26,224 nucleotides of DNA from an uncultured Lachnospiraceae bacterium (GTDB lineage Bacteria > Bacillota > Clostridia > Lachnospirales > Lachnospiraceae): assembly GCA_910576895.1 (NCBI GenBank), contig CAJTJZ010000045.1, positions 1 through 26,224 on the forward strand, written 5' to 3'. This document shows, in pieces, positions 8,737 through 16,526 of the stretch (position 1 is its first letter; every line of letters starts with the position of its first letter). The position numbers were made by a program, and so were the translations under genes. Below the pieces are notes generated by a model. The model had not been told where the DNA came from. It made no database searches and was given only the letters and a program-made list of their open reading frames with translations.

Positions 8737-11505
8737 TTACTTTTTGTTTTTAGATACCTTTTTAATTGTAATCTTAAACTTCAATGTTTTTCCATTTTTT
8801 ATCTTTGCCTTAATAACAGCTTTGCCCGGTTTTAATGCAGTTACTTTTCCTTTTTTATTTACTTTTGCAATTTTTGGCTTATTAGATGACCAAGTAACTT
8901 TTTTCTTTGTGTTTAATACCTTTAGCTTAATGGTTTTTCCAACTTTTACCGATGCTTTCTTCTTATTTAATTTTACTTTTTTCTTCTTAGCAGGTTTCTT
9001 ATTTTTATTTTTGGAAGTTGAATTTCCCTTATTATTATCTTTCTCATTATCCTGCTTATTATCTGAACTTGTATTATTATCTTTTCCTGTATCGTCTTTT
9101 TCATCTGTATTATCACTTGGTGGAATTAGTGTATCCTCATCCTTTTTTGGTGTATCTGTATTTTGATCTTCCTTTGATGGCTTATTATCCGCAGGTGGAG
9201 TTACAACGCTTCCACCGCTGCTGCTTCCGCCACCAATACCACTACTGCCATTTCCGCCAGTATTGCCACCAGTATTTCCTCCATTTCCACCAGTATTATC
9301 ATCTTCACCCGGTTTTGTATTACCACCCTCATTACCAGAAGAAGCTTTTTTCTCAATACGATACTCTGCCGTAATTGCATTTCCTGATGTAATTGCAAGT
9401 AAATTTTTCCCTGCCTTTTCCTCTGGTAAGTATGCACGCACCGTATAAGTGCCTACTTCCGTTGGAATTTTTTCTGTCCATGTATCTGTATTCCCTGTCT
9501 TATATTCAATTACAGCCTGTGCATCTGCTGATTCTGGAGTAATGACTGCCTTTGCTCCTGTTACATTTCCTTGTATTTCTTTTGTATTTGTAATTTCAAT
9601 TGTTGGTTTTGCTTTTTCAATGATTAAAACATTAGGTTCTACTGTTATATCATAATTAGGATTTCCGCATTCCTTTTTTGTAATGGTATATTCTCCTGCA
9701 TCTGGTCTTTGGGATGCATTCGTTTGCAATATCAATGCAAGATCTTCCTTTGTATCACTTCCAACTAAATCGTTTTCATCCATTTCAAAATCAAATGATG
9801 GCAATGCTTCTCCATAAATAGCAGATGCGGAAATAGCCTTTACTGTAATTTTCTTTGCTTCACAAGATACTTCTGCTTCTACTTCTACTGACTCTGCATA
9901 TGTTTCTGTATCGTTTGGTCTAAAAATTGCTTTATATTTTTCTCCTGTCTTTGGATAAATTTCATTTGCATTTTTCTCATTCCATTCAAAAGTACCTTCT
10001 ACTGCTTTTCCATTATAAACCATTTCTCCTGCAGGCTTGATAGCGGCAAGTGTTGTTCCATAAGCACACCTTGCTGTTATTTTATCTTTTACTGTTGGAG
10101 CAGCTTTTGTTGTAGTGACTGAAATAATAGTAGCATCTGATGCTAAATGTGTATCTGTTTCTTTATATTTTACAGAAATTTCATAGGTTGTTTTTGGTTC
10201 TAATCCTGTAAATACATTATCTTCTGTAAAGTTTTTACCATCAATACTATAAACTGCATTTTCTATCTTCTTTACTGTAATTTGATTTGCTGTTGGTGTA
10301 CAATCTGCTACTGTAATAACAGGAGCATCTTTCTTTGCTTTTTGCACTTTCTCTGTAAATGCTGATTTTGCACTGCCTCTATATCCATTGTAAGAAACTT
10401 CTACATTAAGATACTTTCCTACATCTTCTGCTGTAATCTTATAACTAGCTCCCGTAGCTCCTTCAATTTTTACCTTAGCTGAATCATTTTGTTCATTAGC
10501 ACGATACCACTGATAAGAAGCATCTCCTGCATCTTCTGGTTTCCCTTCCGATTTTGCATTAATAGTAGAATCAAATTCAAAAATTCCTTCTATACTTGCT
10601 GTTACCGTAGATGGAAGATCTGGGTTTGCCCAAATAGCATAATAAGTTACCCCATCTTTTGCTATAACAGTTTTCTTTATTCCAGATTCTCCTTTGTTAT
10701 CTTCACTCCATCCAAGAAATTCTCTACCATCAAAAGTTGGATTTTCTATTTTAATTTCAGAATCTTTCGCAACTGTTTTCTTTATAATCTTTTCTTCTCC
10801 AAATAAGCCACCATTTGCATCAAAAGTTACTGTAGCTGCTTCCCTGCCAGTATCATAGAAATGTGTTGTAGAAGTTCCTTCTTCTAATGCTATTTTTTCA
10901 CCATTATCGCCACTAAATTCATAATTATAAAGTTCAAAATTTACTTTTCCTATAGAAGTATCTGGAATCCAGAAATAAAAAATAGCAATAGAACCCATAT
11001 CATAAATTAAATCTGGAGTAGCTCCTGTTACACGAACATATTTTCTTCCTTTTTCATCCTCTATATCAATTCTAGAATTATTTATCTGAGTTGCTATAAT
11101 ATCATATTTATAATATTTAGCATCAGTTCTATACGAATTACCATTTTGACGAAGAAAACCAATTGGAATTGTTTCTTCTATGTTATATCCTATAGAACAA
11201 CCAAATGCCCCCATTTCGGATTCTGCTGTATCTAAATCTAATGTTAATTTAATAAGTTGTCCATTTGTTTCTGTAAATAATGTTGAATCTGCATTATCCT
11301 CTCCGGCACATTCATACATTCCACTTCTCATCTCATCTGTAATTTCTACAATTTCGCTTTTCATAGTAATCTTAATAGTTTCTGCCGTAGCCGCCTCTGC
11401 AACCATTCCTCCAAACTCTACAGGAACAGCCGTTGTCACCATTGTAGTTGCGATAGCGACAGAAAGTGCCACTGCAATTTTTCGTTTTAACTTTTTGTTT
11501 GTCAT
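8737..11505 (-). CDS. Secreted multi-domain Ig-like / InlB-repeat / MBG protein with cationic Ig2 C-terminus
   Basis: 922 residues. ATG at 11505 with AAGGAG 8 bases upstream. Signal peptide residues 1-38 (MTNKKLKRK, hydrophobic core, A-E-A). Residues about 40-215 are a beta-rich domain that weakly recalls a divergent cohesin. Then an InlB/Listeria-Bacteroides repeat (VTFDANGG ... FLGWSEDN ... YYAIW, about 225-295), an Ig-like unit with YQWYR and DVGKYLNVEV (about 300-395), an FN3-like unit (to about 475), another Ig-like unit and an MBG-type domain (IYGEALPSFDFEM ... NPNYDITV, about 550-640). A Gly/Ser/Asn-rich then Asp/Lys-rich linker spans about 725-835. The last 87 residues are a lysine-rich Ig2 domain homologous to the end of the cohesin protein. 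The role is likely adhesive or structural at the cell surface. It is the first gene downstream of the invertible recombinase segment, so it is the best candidate target of that switch. Confidence 0.82.
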   Translation of the reverse strand: MTNKKLKRKIAVALSVAIATTMVTTAVPVEFGGMVAEAATAETIKITMKSEIVEITDEMRSGMYECAGEDNADSTLFTETNGQLIKLTLDLDTAESEMGAFGCSIGYNIEETIPIGFLRQNGNSYRTDAKYYKYDIIATQINNSRIDIEDEKGRKYVRVTGATPDLIYDMGSIAIFYFWIPDTSIGKVNFELYNYEFSGDNGEKIALEEGTSTTHFYDTGREAATVTFDANGGLFGEEKIIKKTVAKDSEIKIENPTFDGREFLGWSEDNKGESGIKKTVIAKDGVTYYAIWANPDLPSTVTASIEGIFEFDSTINAKSEGKPEDAGDASYQWYRANEQNDSAKVKIEGATGASYKITAEDVGKYLNVEVSYNGYRGSAKSAFTEKVQKAKKDAPVITVADCTPTANQITVKKIENAVYSIDGKNFTEDNVFTGLEPKTTYEISVKYKETDTHLASDATIISVTTTKAAPTVKDKITARCAYGTTLAAIKPAGEMVYNGKAVEGTFEWNEKNANEIYPKTGEKYKAIFRPNDTETYAESVEVEAEVSCEAKKITVKAISASAIYGEALPSFDFEMDENDLVGSDTKEDLALILQTNASQRPDAGEYTITKKECGNPNYDITVEPNVLIIEKAKPTIEITNTKEIQGNVTGAKAVITPESADAQAVIEYKTGNTDTWTEKIPTEVGTYTVRAYLPEEKAGKNLLAITSGNAITAEYRIEKKASSGNEGGNTKPGEDDNTGGNGGNTGGNTGGNGSSGIGGGSSSGGSVVTPPADNKPSKEDQNTDTPKKDEDTLIPPSDNTDEKDDTGKDNNTSSDNKQDNEKDNNKGNSTSKNKNKKPAKKKKVKLNKKKASVKVGKTIKLKVLNTKKKVTWSSNKPKIAKVNKKGKVTALKPGKAVIKAKIKNGKTLKFKITIKKVSKNKK

Positions 11506-11794
11506 AAAACTAACTCCTTCCTCGTTTACATAAAACTACTTTTTACTTTTTTTATTATTGGTATCCCTTTTCAAGCTTAATCTGTTATACTAATATTGGG
11601 TTATCTCATAGCAAAAATAATTAAAATCATTTAAAATATGTAACTGTAAAAATTATTTATTTCATTTTTCTACTATGAAAATATTGTATACCATGTTGCA
11701 TAAATTCCTATCAGAATGCCAATAATATAACTATAGGATTTTAAACTAGCTATTAAATTCTATTCTCTTATAATTATACATATAGTTTCTATTT
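11506..11794. other. Intergenic leader of the 922-residue protein gene
   Basis: AT-rich sequence with no gene. On the minus strand there is a TATAAT at 11778-11773, but the correctly spaced -35 position falls inside the left inverted repeat (TACGAA) and is poor. Other -10-like boxes (TATACA near 11690, TATAAC near 11590) also lack a good -35. No terminator was seen between the left repeat and the gene, so a transcript entering from the invertible segment could reach it. Confidence 0.5.
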
Positions 11795-11822
11795 TTTCGT
11801 AGAGTATCCCACTCTGCGAAAA
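11795..11822 (+). repeat. Left inverted recombination site (IRL) of invertible segment
   Basis: A 28-bp sequence that is the perfect reverse complement of 13214-13241. It is built as arm TTCGTAGAG, spacer TATCCCA, arm CTCTGCGAA, with A/T extensions on both sides that lengthen the arms. Two inverted arms of 9-12 bp around a 6-8 bp asymmetric crossover region is the standard design of a tyrosine recombinase core site. Confidence 0.8.
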
Positions 11823-11872
11823 AACTTCTTCTATCCCACATTTATACGCAAAATTGCATTTTACATGACGAT

Positions 11873-13024
11873 TTATTTGACGGTAAATAGCTCTGAAAGT
11901 TTACTCATATTTTCCCGCTTTAATTCCATAGATGGATGCACATAGCAATTTAATGTAATATTTACATTAGCATGACCTAAAATTTCGCTTAAACTTTTAA
12001 TATCAAATCCCACTTCAATGCACCTTGTAGCGAATGTATGCCGAAGAACATGAAAATTTGCATCTTCAATTCCACATTCTTTTAAAACATTTTTAAAATA
12101 ATATTGTAATGTTCTTGGCTCTATATACTTTGAACTAACTCCTGTCAGCAAAAATGCTTCTGGCACTGTTCTAACTTTTTTAAGCATTTCAAATATTTCA
12201 TTGGGAATAGGGATTTTTCTAATAGAACAAGAACTTTTTGGAGTAGATATTAATACTTTCGTTTTTTTTCCATTTTCACTATCTTCTCCATTTATTTGAA
12301 GTCTCTGCATTGTTTGATGTACAAATATCGTTTTTTCTTCCATTGATATATCATTCCATGTTAAGGCACAAAGTTCTCCTATTCGAAGTCCAGTAAAAAG
12401 ACATAATAAAATACCCAGATTTATATATTTATTATCTTTCTTTAAATATCTACATAATTTTCTTTGTTCCTCAATACTAAATGCGTGTATTTGTTTCTTA
12501 CATTGCTTTATTGACGTTACCATAGTAAACGTTGGAACAAAAATTCCTTTCATACTCGCATATTGAAAAATACTATGCAGTAATGATAAAATGTCAGAAA
12601 CTGTTTTTGCTGAAAGTCCTATTCCCTTTGTACCACCATTGTGTAATAACTTTGTACTAAATTCATTAATTTTAATACAAGTTATTTCTTCAAGATTACA
12701 TTCTCCAAATTCAGGAATTAGATATAACTTTAATAAATTTTGATACTTAATGACTGTAGACTCCTTTAAAGCAGTTTTCTTTTCAAATATCCATTCTTTT
12801 GCAATACTATCAAAGTTTATGTTATTTTCATTTTGTTTTTCTTCTATCTTATTATTTTGTCCTAATAAATAGATAGCATCATTCATTTTCATTTTGACTT
12901 CTTTATATGATTTTCCATAAATATAACCATAATAAGCTTTCGTAGTTCCTCTGCGTCCCTTGATATAACGTCCTTCCCATCGACCATCTTTACGTTTATA
13001 AATATTTTCCCCTTTACGTGGCAT
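11873..13024 (-). CDS. Orphan tyrosine recombinase / integrase, likely DNA invertase
   Basis: 383 residues, ATG at 13024 with AAGGAGGT 7 bases upstream. The N-terminus (GENIYKRKDGRWEGRY) is the AP2-like arm-binding type known from Tn916-family integrases. Residues about 70-165 form the SAM-like core-binding domain. The catalytic domain holds R214 (TGLRIGEL), K263 in the beta-hairpin region, H325 and R328 (HVLRHTFATR), H351 (LGHANV) and nucleophile Y361, so the full catalytic set is present. No excisionase, relaxase, replication gene or phage gene lies nearby, so this is not a full integrative element. The gene sits between two inverted copies of a core-site-like sequence, which points to a recombinase that inverts its own locus. 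No strong promoter was found upstream on the minus strand (13025-13151); TATATT-like boxes near 13095-13110 are weak, consistent with low expression. Confidence 0.93.
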   Translation of the reverse strand: MPRKGENIYKRKDGRWEGRYIKGRRGTTKAYYGYIYGKSYKEVKMKMNDAIYLLGQNNKIEEKQNENNINFDSIAKEWIFEKKTALKESTVIKYQNLLKLYLIPEFGECNLEEITCIKINEFSTKLLHNGGTKGIGLSAKTVSDILSLLHSIFQYASMKGIFVPTFTMVTSIKQCKKQIHAFSIEEQRKLCRYLKKDNKYINLGILLCLFTGLRIGELCALTWNDISMEEKTIFVHQTMQRLQINGEDSENGKKTKVLISTPKSSCSIRKIPIPNEIFEMLKKVRTVPEAFLLTGVSSKYIEPRTLQYYFKNVLKECGIEDANFHVLRHTFATRCIEVGFDIKSLSEILGHANVNITLNCYVHPSMELKRENMSKLSELFTVK

Positions 13025-13151
13025 AAAAAATACCTCCTTTTTGACTATAACTTTGACGGCGAATCTTCATTTTAAAATAAAGATAAGCTTCATTAAATAT
13101 TAAATATATATTATTGATACTACTTTTTTCTTTAAAATTCGATGTTTTGTC

Positions 13152-13180
13152 TTGACACTGCGACACTTTTCATATAAAAT
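13152..13180 (+). promoter_or_regulatory. Near-consensus sigma-A promoter pointing out of the invertible segment
   Basis: TTGACA at 13152-13157 (perfect -35), a 17-bp spacer, and TAAAAT at 13175-13180 (5 of 6). It is oriented rightward, opposite to the recombinase gene, and leads across the right inverted repeat directly into a terminator. With no gene in that path, the promoter is either silent by design in this orientation or makes a short RNA of under 100 bases. Confidence 0.75.
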
Positions 13181-13213
13181 AGTTTCATGTGGTATAAAAT
13201 TATAGTCTTTTTA

Positions 13214-13241
13214 TTTTCGCAGAGTGGGATACTCTACGAAA
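13214..13241 (-). repeat. Right inverted recombination site (IRR) of invertible segment
   Basis: Perfect 28-bp reverse complement of 11795-11822: arm TTCGCAGAG, spacer TGGGATA, arm CTCTACGAA. The one T/C difference between its arms and the spacer make it asymmetric, which defines direction. Confidence 0.8.
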
Positions 13242-13250
13242 TTATAATAA

Positions 13251-13281
13251 AGCGAGTACAAACAATGTACCCGCTTTTTTT
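13251..13281 (+). terminator. Rho-independent terminator just outside the invertible segment
   Basis: Arms AGCGAGTACA (13251-13260) and TGTACCCGCT (13266-13275) pair with one A-C mismatch around a 5-base loop and are followed by seven or more Ts. It stops rightward transcription from the promoter at 13152. It may also serve the leftward ATPase gene ending at 13369, although the T-run on that strand is interrupted. The rest of 13282-13368 shows nothing recognisable. Confidence 0.8.
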
Positions 13282-13368
13282 ATTTTTTACGTATTTATTT
13301 TTATGAACAGGGCAAAAATACCTAAACCACAGCTTCTATAAGCACAAATTCCCCTCTTTTTATTTCCT

Positions 13369-14901
13369 TTACTCCTTCTTCTTTTTCTTATTAAAATTAA
13401 AACTAAGCATATATCCTTTGTTTAAATGGTAAAAATTAAGATAGTCAAAAAGTTGTTCTTCTCCTCGTTGATTATAAGTATCTCTATGCCATATTTTTAA
13501 TTCGATTATAAATTGTTCCCCTTTATAATCTACAATAATATCTGTAGACTTATTATCACGAGTTTGTGCTTCTACATAATAATTTCCAATACCATTAATA
13601 ATTGGACGCAAATATAATAAAAAATATCTCCTTCCTTCTTCTTCGATAAATATTTCAGAACAATCACCATAAAGATCATGAAAATGTATTACAAATCTTT
13701 CAAGAATAAGATCCATATCTAAATGTCCATTCTTTACAAATTCATTTTTATCAGCTAAAGCAGCATTATAAATTTCTATATTTTGTATTTCACTAGAAGT
13801 CAAAAACATATTATAAAGTCTTGTTTCAAAAATACGATTATATATTTGAACCATACCATCTTTATTTTTTATAAATCCAAACATAGCAGCAATACTAACT
13901 GCTTCAACATCAGGAGAATAAGAAATACTTTTACCAGAAAATAATAATGCATACAACATATCATTTAATTCTTTATAATCAGATAATTTATTGATTAACG
14001 AATCAAACAAAGTATTTTTTTCTATCAATAATAATTTAACTGCCTCTAAAAAACCATTTTTTGTCCATACTTCACTTTTATCATAAAATTGTTTGTTTTC
14101 TATAATATCCTCATCCATTATCTGACAAATTCTGGAAACTAAAAAAGGATAGCCAGAAGTATAATCATATAATAATTGGGCCATTTCTTTTATATTCATA
14201 TTAGTTACATAATCATTTTCATATTCCTTTAACATACCTGCAATTTCATCTGGATGGAAACTAAAATCCATAGGAAAAGGAACAGCAATATTCCAAGGAC
14301 TATTTCTTTTATGTTCACTATCTGATCTAATTTTTTGTTGAATATTCTTAATATCATAAACACTTGCCAAAATAACAGATTGAAATGTTTTTGCTTTATC
14401 CCTATTAATATAATCTGCCCTTAACTGTGCAAGAAAATCTAAAAACACCTGATAATTACTTGCACTATCAACTTCATCAATTAACAATACTATTGGCTTT
14501 TCTGATTTTGCACACCAAACTTTTAAATCATGAAACAAAATACGTAAATTTCCACTATTCCTATTTTCTGCATATAACTTTAATTTTACCTCAATAGGAA
14601 TTTCATCAAACTCTAATTCATGTATTAATAATTCGCTAAAGGAACTTACAAAAGTTTGTTCATTTTCAAAATCGGTATGACTTAATGCTTGGAAATCAAG
14701 ACTAATGACATAATAATCCTTTTTCAAATACTGGTACAATGCTTTTAATATCGTAGTCTTTCCAAATTGCCTAGCACGATTTATTGTAAAATATTGTCCT
14801 CGATCAATCATCTTTTTCATTACTGCAAGGCGGCTTTGCAAATCTACCATATAATGCTCACAAGGCAAACAAGGTCCTGTAATATTAAAATATCTTTTCA
14901 T
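13369..14901 (-). CDS. AAA-ATPase-like protein with C-terminal PD-(D/E)XK nuclease-like domain
   Basis: 510 residues, ATG start; a weak site (AGAGAAG) lies about 11 bases upstream. The N-terminus carries the P-loop of the AAA-ATPase_like family (RARQFGKTT, 42-50, K48) in place of a canonical Walker A. Walker B is PIVLLIDEVD (D142, E143). The middle holds the family's typical RxC-rich helical part (YPFLVSRICQIMDED, about residue 255). The C-terminus has a PD-(D/E)XK fold signature: D454 (TDIIVDY) and E467-x-K469 (IIELKIW). Such genes occur in large, rapidly varying families in gut Clostridia and Bacteroidetes and their role is not settled; defence or mobile-element functions have been proposed. 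The poly-lysine tail (KKKKKE) follows the domain directly. Length and motif order are normal for the family, so the gene looks intact. Confidence 0.88.
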   Translation of the reverse strand: MKRYFNITGPCLPCEHYMVDLQSRLAVMKKMIDRGQYFTINRARQFGKTTILKALYQYLKKDYYVISLDFQALSHTDFENEQTFVSSFSELLIHELEFDEIPIEVKLKLYAENRNSGNLRILFHDLKVWCAKSEKPIVLLIDEVDSASNYQVFLDFLAQLRADYINRDKAKTFQSVILASVYDIKNIQQKIRSDSEHKRNSPWNIAVPFPMDFSFHPDEIAGMLKEYENDYVTNMNIKEMAQLLYDYTSGYPFLVSRICQIMDEDIIENKQFYDKSEVWTKNGFLEAVKLLLIEKNTLFDSLINKLSDYKELNDMLYALLFSGKSISYSPDVEAVSIAAMFGFIKNKDGMVQIYNRIFETRLYNMFLTSSEIQNIEIYNAALADKNEFVKNGHLDMDLILERFVIHFHDLYGDCSEIFIEEEGRRYFLLYLRPIINGIGNYYVEAQTRDNKSTDIIVDYKGEQFIIELKIWHRDTYNQRGEEQLFDYLNFYHLNKGYMLSFNFNKKKKKE

Positions 14902-14945
14902 AGAAAATCAACTTCTCTCTAAAAAATAATTATTTCCAATATCTT

Positions 14946-14951
14946 ATTATA
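14946..14951 (-). promoter_or_regulatory. -10 element for the AAA-ATPase gene
   Basis: A perfect TATAAT on the minus strand, 45 bases before the start codon. The -35 at 17 bp (TATTAA) is poor, so this is a tentative promoter. Confidence 0.4.
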
Positions 14952-15006
14952 CAACAAAAATAATGCAATTAATAGACTTTTTTTGCTTATTTTTTCTTCT
15001 TTCTTA

Positions 15007-15015
15007 TGCTATACT
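15007..15015 (+). promoter_or_regulatory. Extended -10 promoter for the small plus-strand gene
   Basis: TGCTATACT is a TGn-extended -10 located about 60 bases before the gene. No convincing -35 is present, as is common for extended -10 promoters. Confidence 0.5.
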
Positions 15016-15074
15016 ATAAACAAAGTAAAAGGATTTTCAAAATTTATAGATTAGAAGTGCATTTACAGTAAATA

Positions 15075-15341
15075 TTGGAGGCTGATAGTACGGTATACCC
15101 TTATGCAACATTAAGTGATACAACAGAAATTGTTCATTTTGAAATAAAACCTAATGGAAAAGTTAAAGTTTATATTGAAAAAGCAGTTTACAATGGTTTC
15201 CATAACGCTACCTGCTATTTACCAGATTATACATGGGAAAATATAATAGGTTTTTCAGATGATGAAATAGCCTATTATAAAGAATTTATAGAAAATAATG
15301 CTCATTTAATTATGGAATTTGCAAAAGATCGAAGCAAATAG
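15075..15341 (+). CDS. Small hypothetical protein, non-ATG start
   Basis: 88 residues, acidic and soluble, with no signal peptide or membrane segment. The frame opens with TTG at 15075, but GGAGG overlaps the first codons (15077-15081), so the start is uncertain. Features include TEIVHFEIKPNGKVKVYIEKA, a beta-hairpin-like N-terminal half, and a C-terminal helix (DDEIAYYKEFIENNAHLIMEFAKD). I recognise the pattern as a conserved hypothetical type found in gut Clostridia but cannot assign a function. Just past the stop, a shifted frame (about 15313-15403) reads in a protein-like way (EIIQKWYEYFGEIS), which may be a frameshifted original C-terminus. It is the only clear plus-strand gene in the window and has its own promoter. 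Confidence 0.6.
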   Translation: MEADSTVYPYATLSDTTEIVHFEIKPNGKVKVYIEKAVYNGFHNATCYLPDYTWENIIGFSDDEIAYYKEFIENNAHLIMEFAKDRSK

Positions 15342-15473
15342 TAATGAAATTATACAAAAATGGTATGAATACTTTGGAGAAATCAGTTATTATTGCTAGA
15401 TAAATCATCAAATTATATAACACTTAATCTGTTTTAAGGAATACAATTTTTTATATTATCTGTCATACAATCC

Positions 15474-16517
15474 TTAATTTTCACTTTCTATTTCTACTAT
15501 CGGAAATATAATTTTCAGCTCAAATCCTTTTTTCCATTCTGACTGTGCTTCTAAAGATAAATTCAGATCATATGCAATTTCTTTTGCTAAATATAATCCC
15601 ATTCCTGTTGCTTTCTTTCTATTTTCTCCAGAGATTCCAGTAAATCCTTTTTCAAAAATATAAGGCAAATCACTTTCTGGCACTCCAATTCCATTATCTT
15701 TTATAGAAAATTGATATGTTTTTTTCTCTTTTTTAAATTCCATGCAAAGTTTTGGTACTTTCTCTAAACAATCACTATGATATTTTATAGTATTGCTAAT
15801 TGCCTGATTTATAATAAAGCAAAGCCCTCTGCGATCAGTATAAACAATACTATCCACAATAGATTCTCCAATTATAATTTCAAATCCTTTTTCTTGAAGC
15901 AAAGGATCATAATCATCTAAGATTTCCTCAATACAATCAAATAATTTAATAAATTCAAAAAAATAATCTTTATGTGCTGATTTTAAACGGGCATAAAATA
16001 ACATTTGATTTACATACTCCTGCATTCTATTGCGAATATAATCTAATTTATATCCAACAGATTTTGGCAATTCTTCTCTCCGATTATCAAGTAATAATGT
16101 CAAGAAAGAAATTGGTATCTTTGTTTCATGTGCCCATGCTTCCACATATTCTTCATAATCTGAAATATGTGCTAATAATTGATGATACTCTTGTTTTTGT
16201 TCTCGCAATTGTTCTCCTAAAATACATATCATTTCAATATCTGCATGACATATCATTTTTTTTAAAATATTTTCATGATATTCATCTGGATTATCTAAAA
16301 AATTCAAAAAAGCCTGCCGCCGTTTTTTTTCATTACTTATAATAGCTTTACATAAAATGCCAAAAAATAATAATGTTCCAAAAAAAATAACAATTGTCAA
16401 TGCATAAAAGGCATCTAAATCTGCAATCCAAAGAATCAATGCAAAAACGATATCAAGAAATAATAATAAAAACAGCCAGAATAAATACTTCTCCAGAATT
16501 TTAAAATTATCTTTCAT
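15474..16517 (-). CDS. bceS: BceS-like sensor histidine kinase
   Basis: 347 residues, ATG start preceded by AAAGGAAAG. Two N-terminal membrane helices (about 12-32 and 38-60) with almost no extracellular loop are typical of intramembrane-sensing kinases, which receive their signal from a partner BceAB transporter instead of directly. The H-box is EAWAHETKIPIS with phospho-acceptor H130. The ATPase part has an N-box (N242, NQAISNTIKYH), G1 (DNGIG, D274), F-box (YIFEKGFTG) and G2 (GMGLYLAKEI). It is the last gene of the four-gene operon, 9 bp after the response regulator. Symbol is by family likeness, not proven orthology. Confidence 0.88.
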   Translation of the reverse strand: MKDNFKILEKYLFWLFLLLFLDIVFALILWIADLDAFYALTIVIFFGTLLFFGILCKAIISNEKKRRQAFLNFLDNPDEYHENILKKMICHADIEMICILGEQLREQKQEYHQLLAHISDYEEYVEAWAHETKIPISFLTLLLDNRREELPKSVGYKLDYIRNRMQEYVNQMLFYARLKSAHKDYFFEFIKLFDCIEEILDDYDPLLQEKGFEIIIGESIVDSIVYTDRRGLCFIINQAISNTIKYHSDCLEKVPKLCMEFKKEKKTYQFSIKDNGIGVPESDLPYIFEKGFTGISGENRKKATGMGLYLAKEIAYDLNLSLEAQSEWKKGFELKIIFPIVEIESEN

Positions 16518-16526
16518 ATCTTTCCT

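Larger units (their letters stand above)
11795..13241. other. Predicted invertible DNA segment carrying its own recombinase and a promoter
   Basis: The segment is bounded by perfect 28-bp inverted sites with oppositely oriented spacers (TATCCCA left, TGGGATA right), the geometry that yields inversion rather than excision. It contains a complete tyrosine recombinase gene, a near-consensus outward promoter at 13152-13180 and nothing else. No target duplication flanks it. In the present orientation the promoter runs into the terminator at 13251-13281. After inversion the -10 would map near 11856 and face the gene starting at 11505, giving a leader of about 345 bases. This is an inference from layout; inversion itself is not observed. 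Confidence 0.72.

Noticed and set aside
9190..9310. Possible CRISPR or tandem repeat array in repetitive GGNTGG-coding DNA
   Set aside because: Units are short, irregular and in frame with a glycine-rich protein linker.
8744..9655. Overlapping plus- and minus-strand frames over the Gly/Asp/Lys-rich linker region
   Set aside because: Low-complexity coding DNA leaves several frames open; only the 922-residue frame has a signal peptide, domains and a ribosome site.
11792..11824. Left repeat as a rho-independent terminator
   Set aside because: Ts precede and As follow the hairpin on both strands, the reverse of what an intrinsic terminator needs.
11795..13241. The 28-bp inverted repeats as terminal repeats of an insertion sequence
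   Set aside because: No target-site duplication is visible, the enclosed enzyme is a tyrosine recombinase and not a DDE transposase, and each repeat has the arm-spacer-arm design of a recombination core site.
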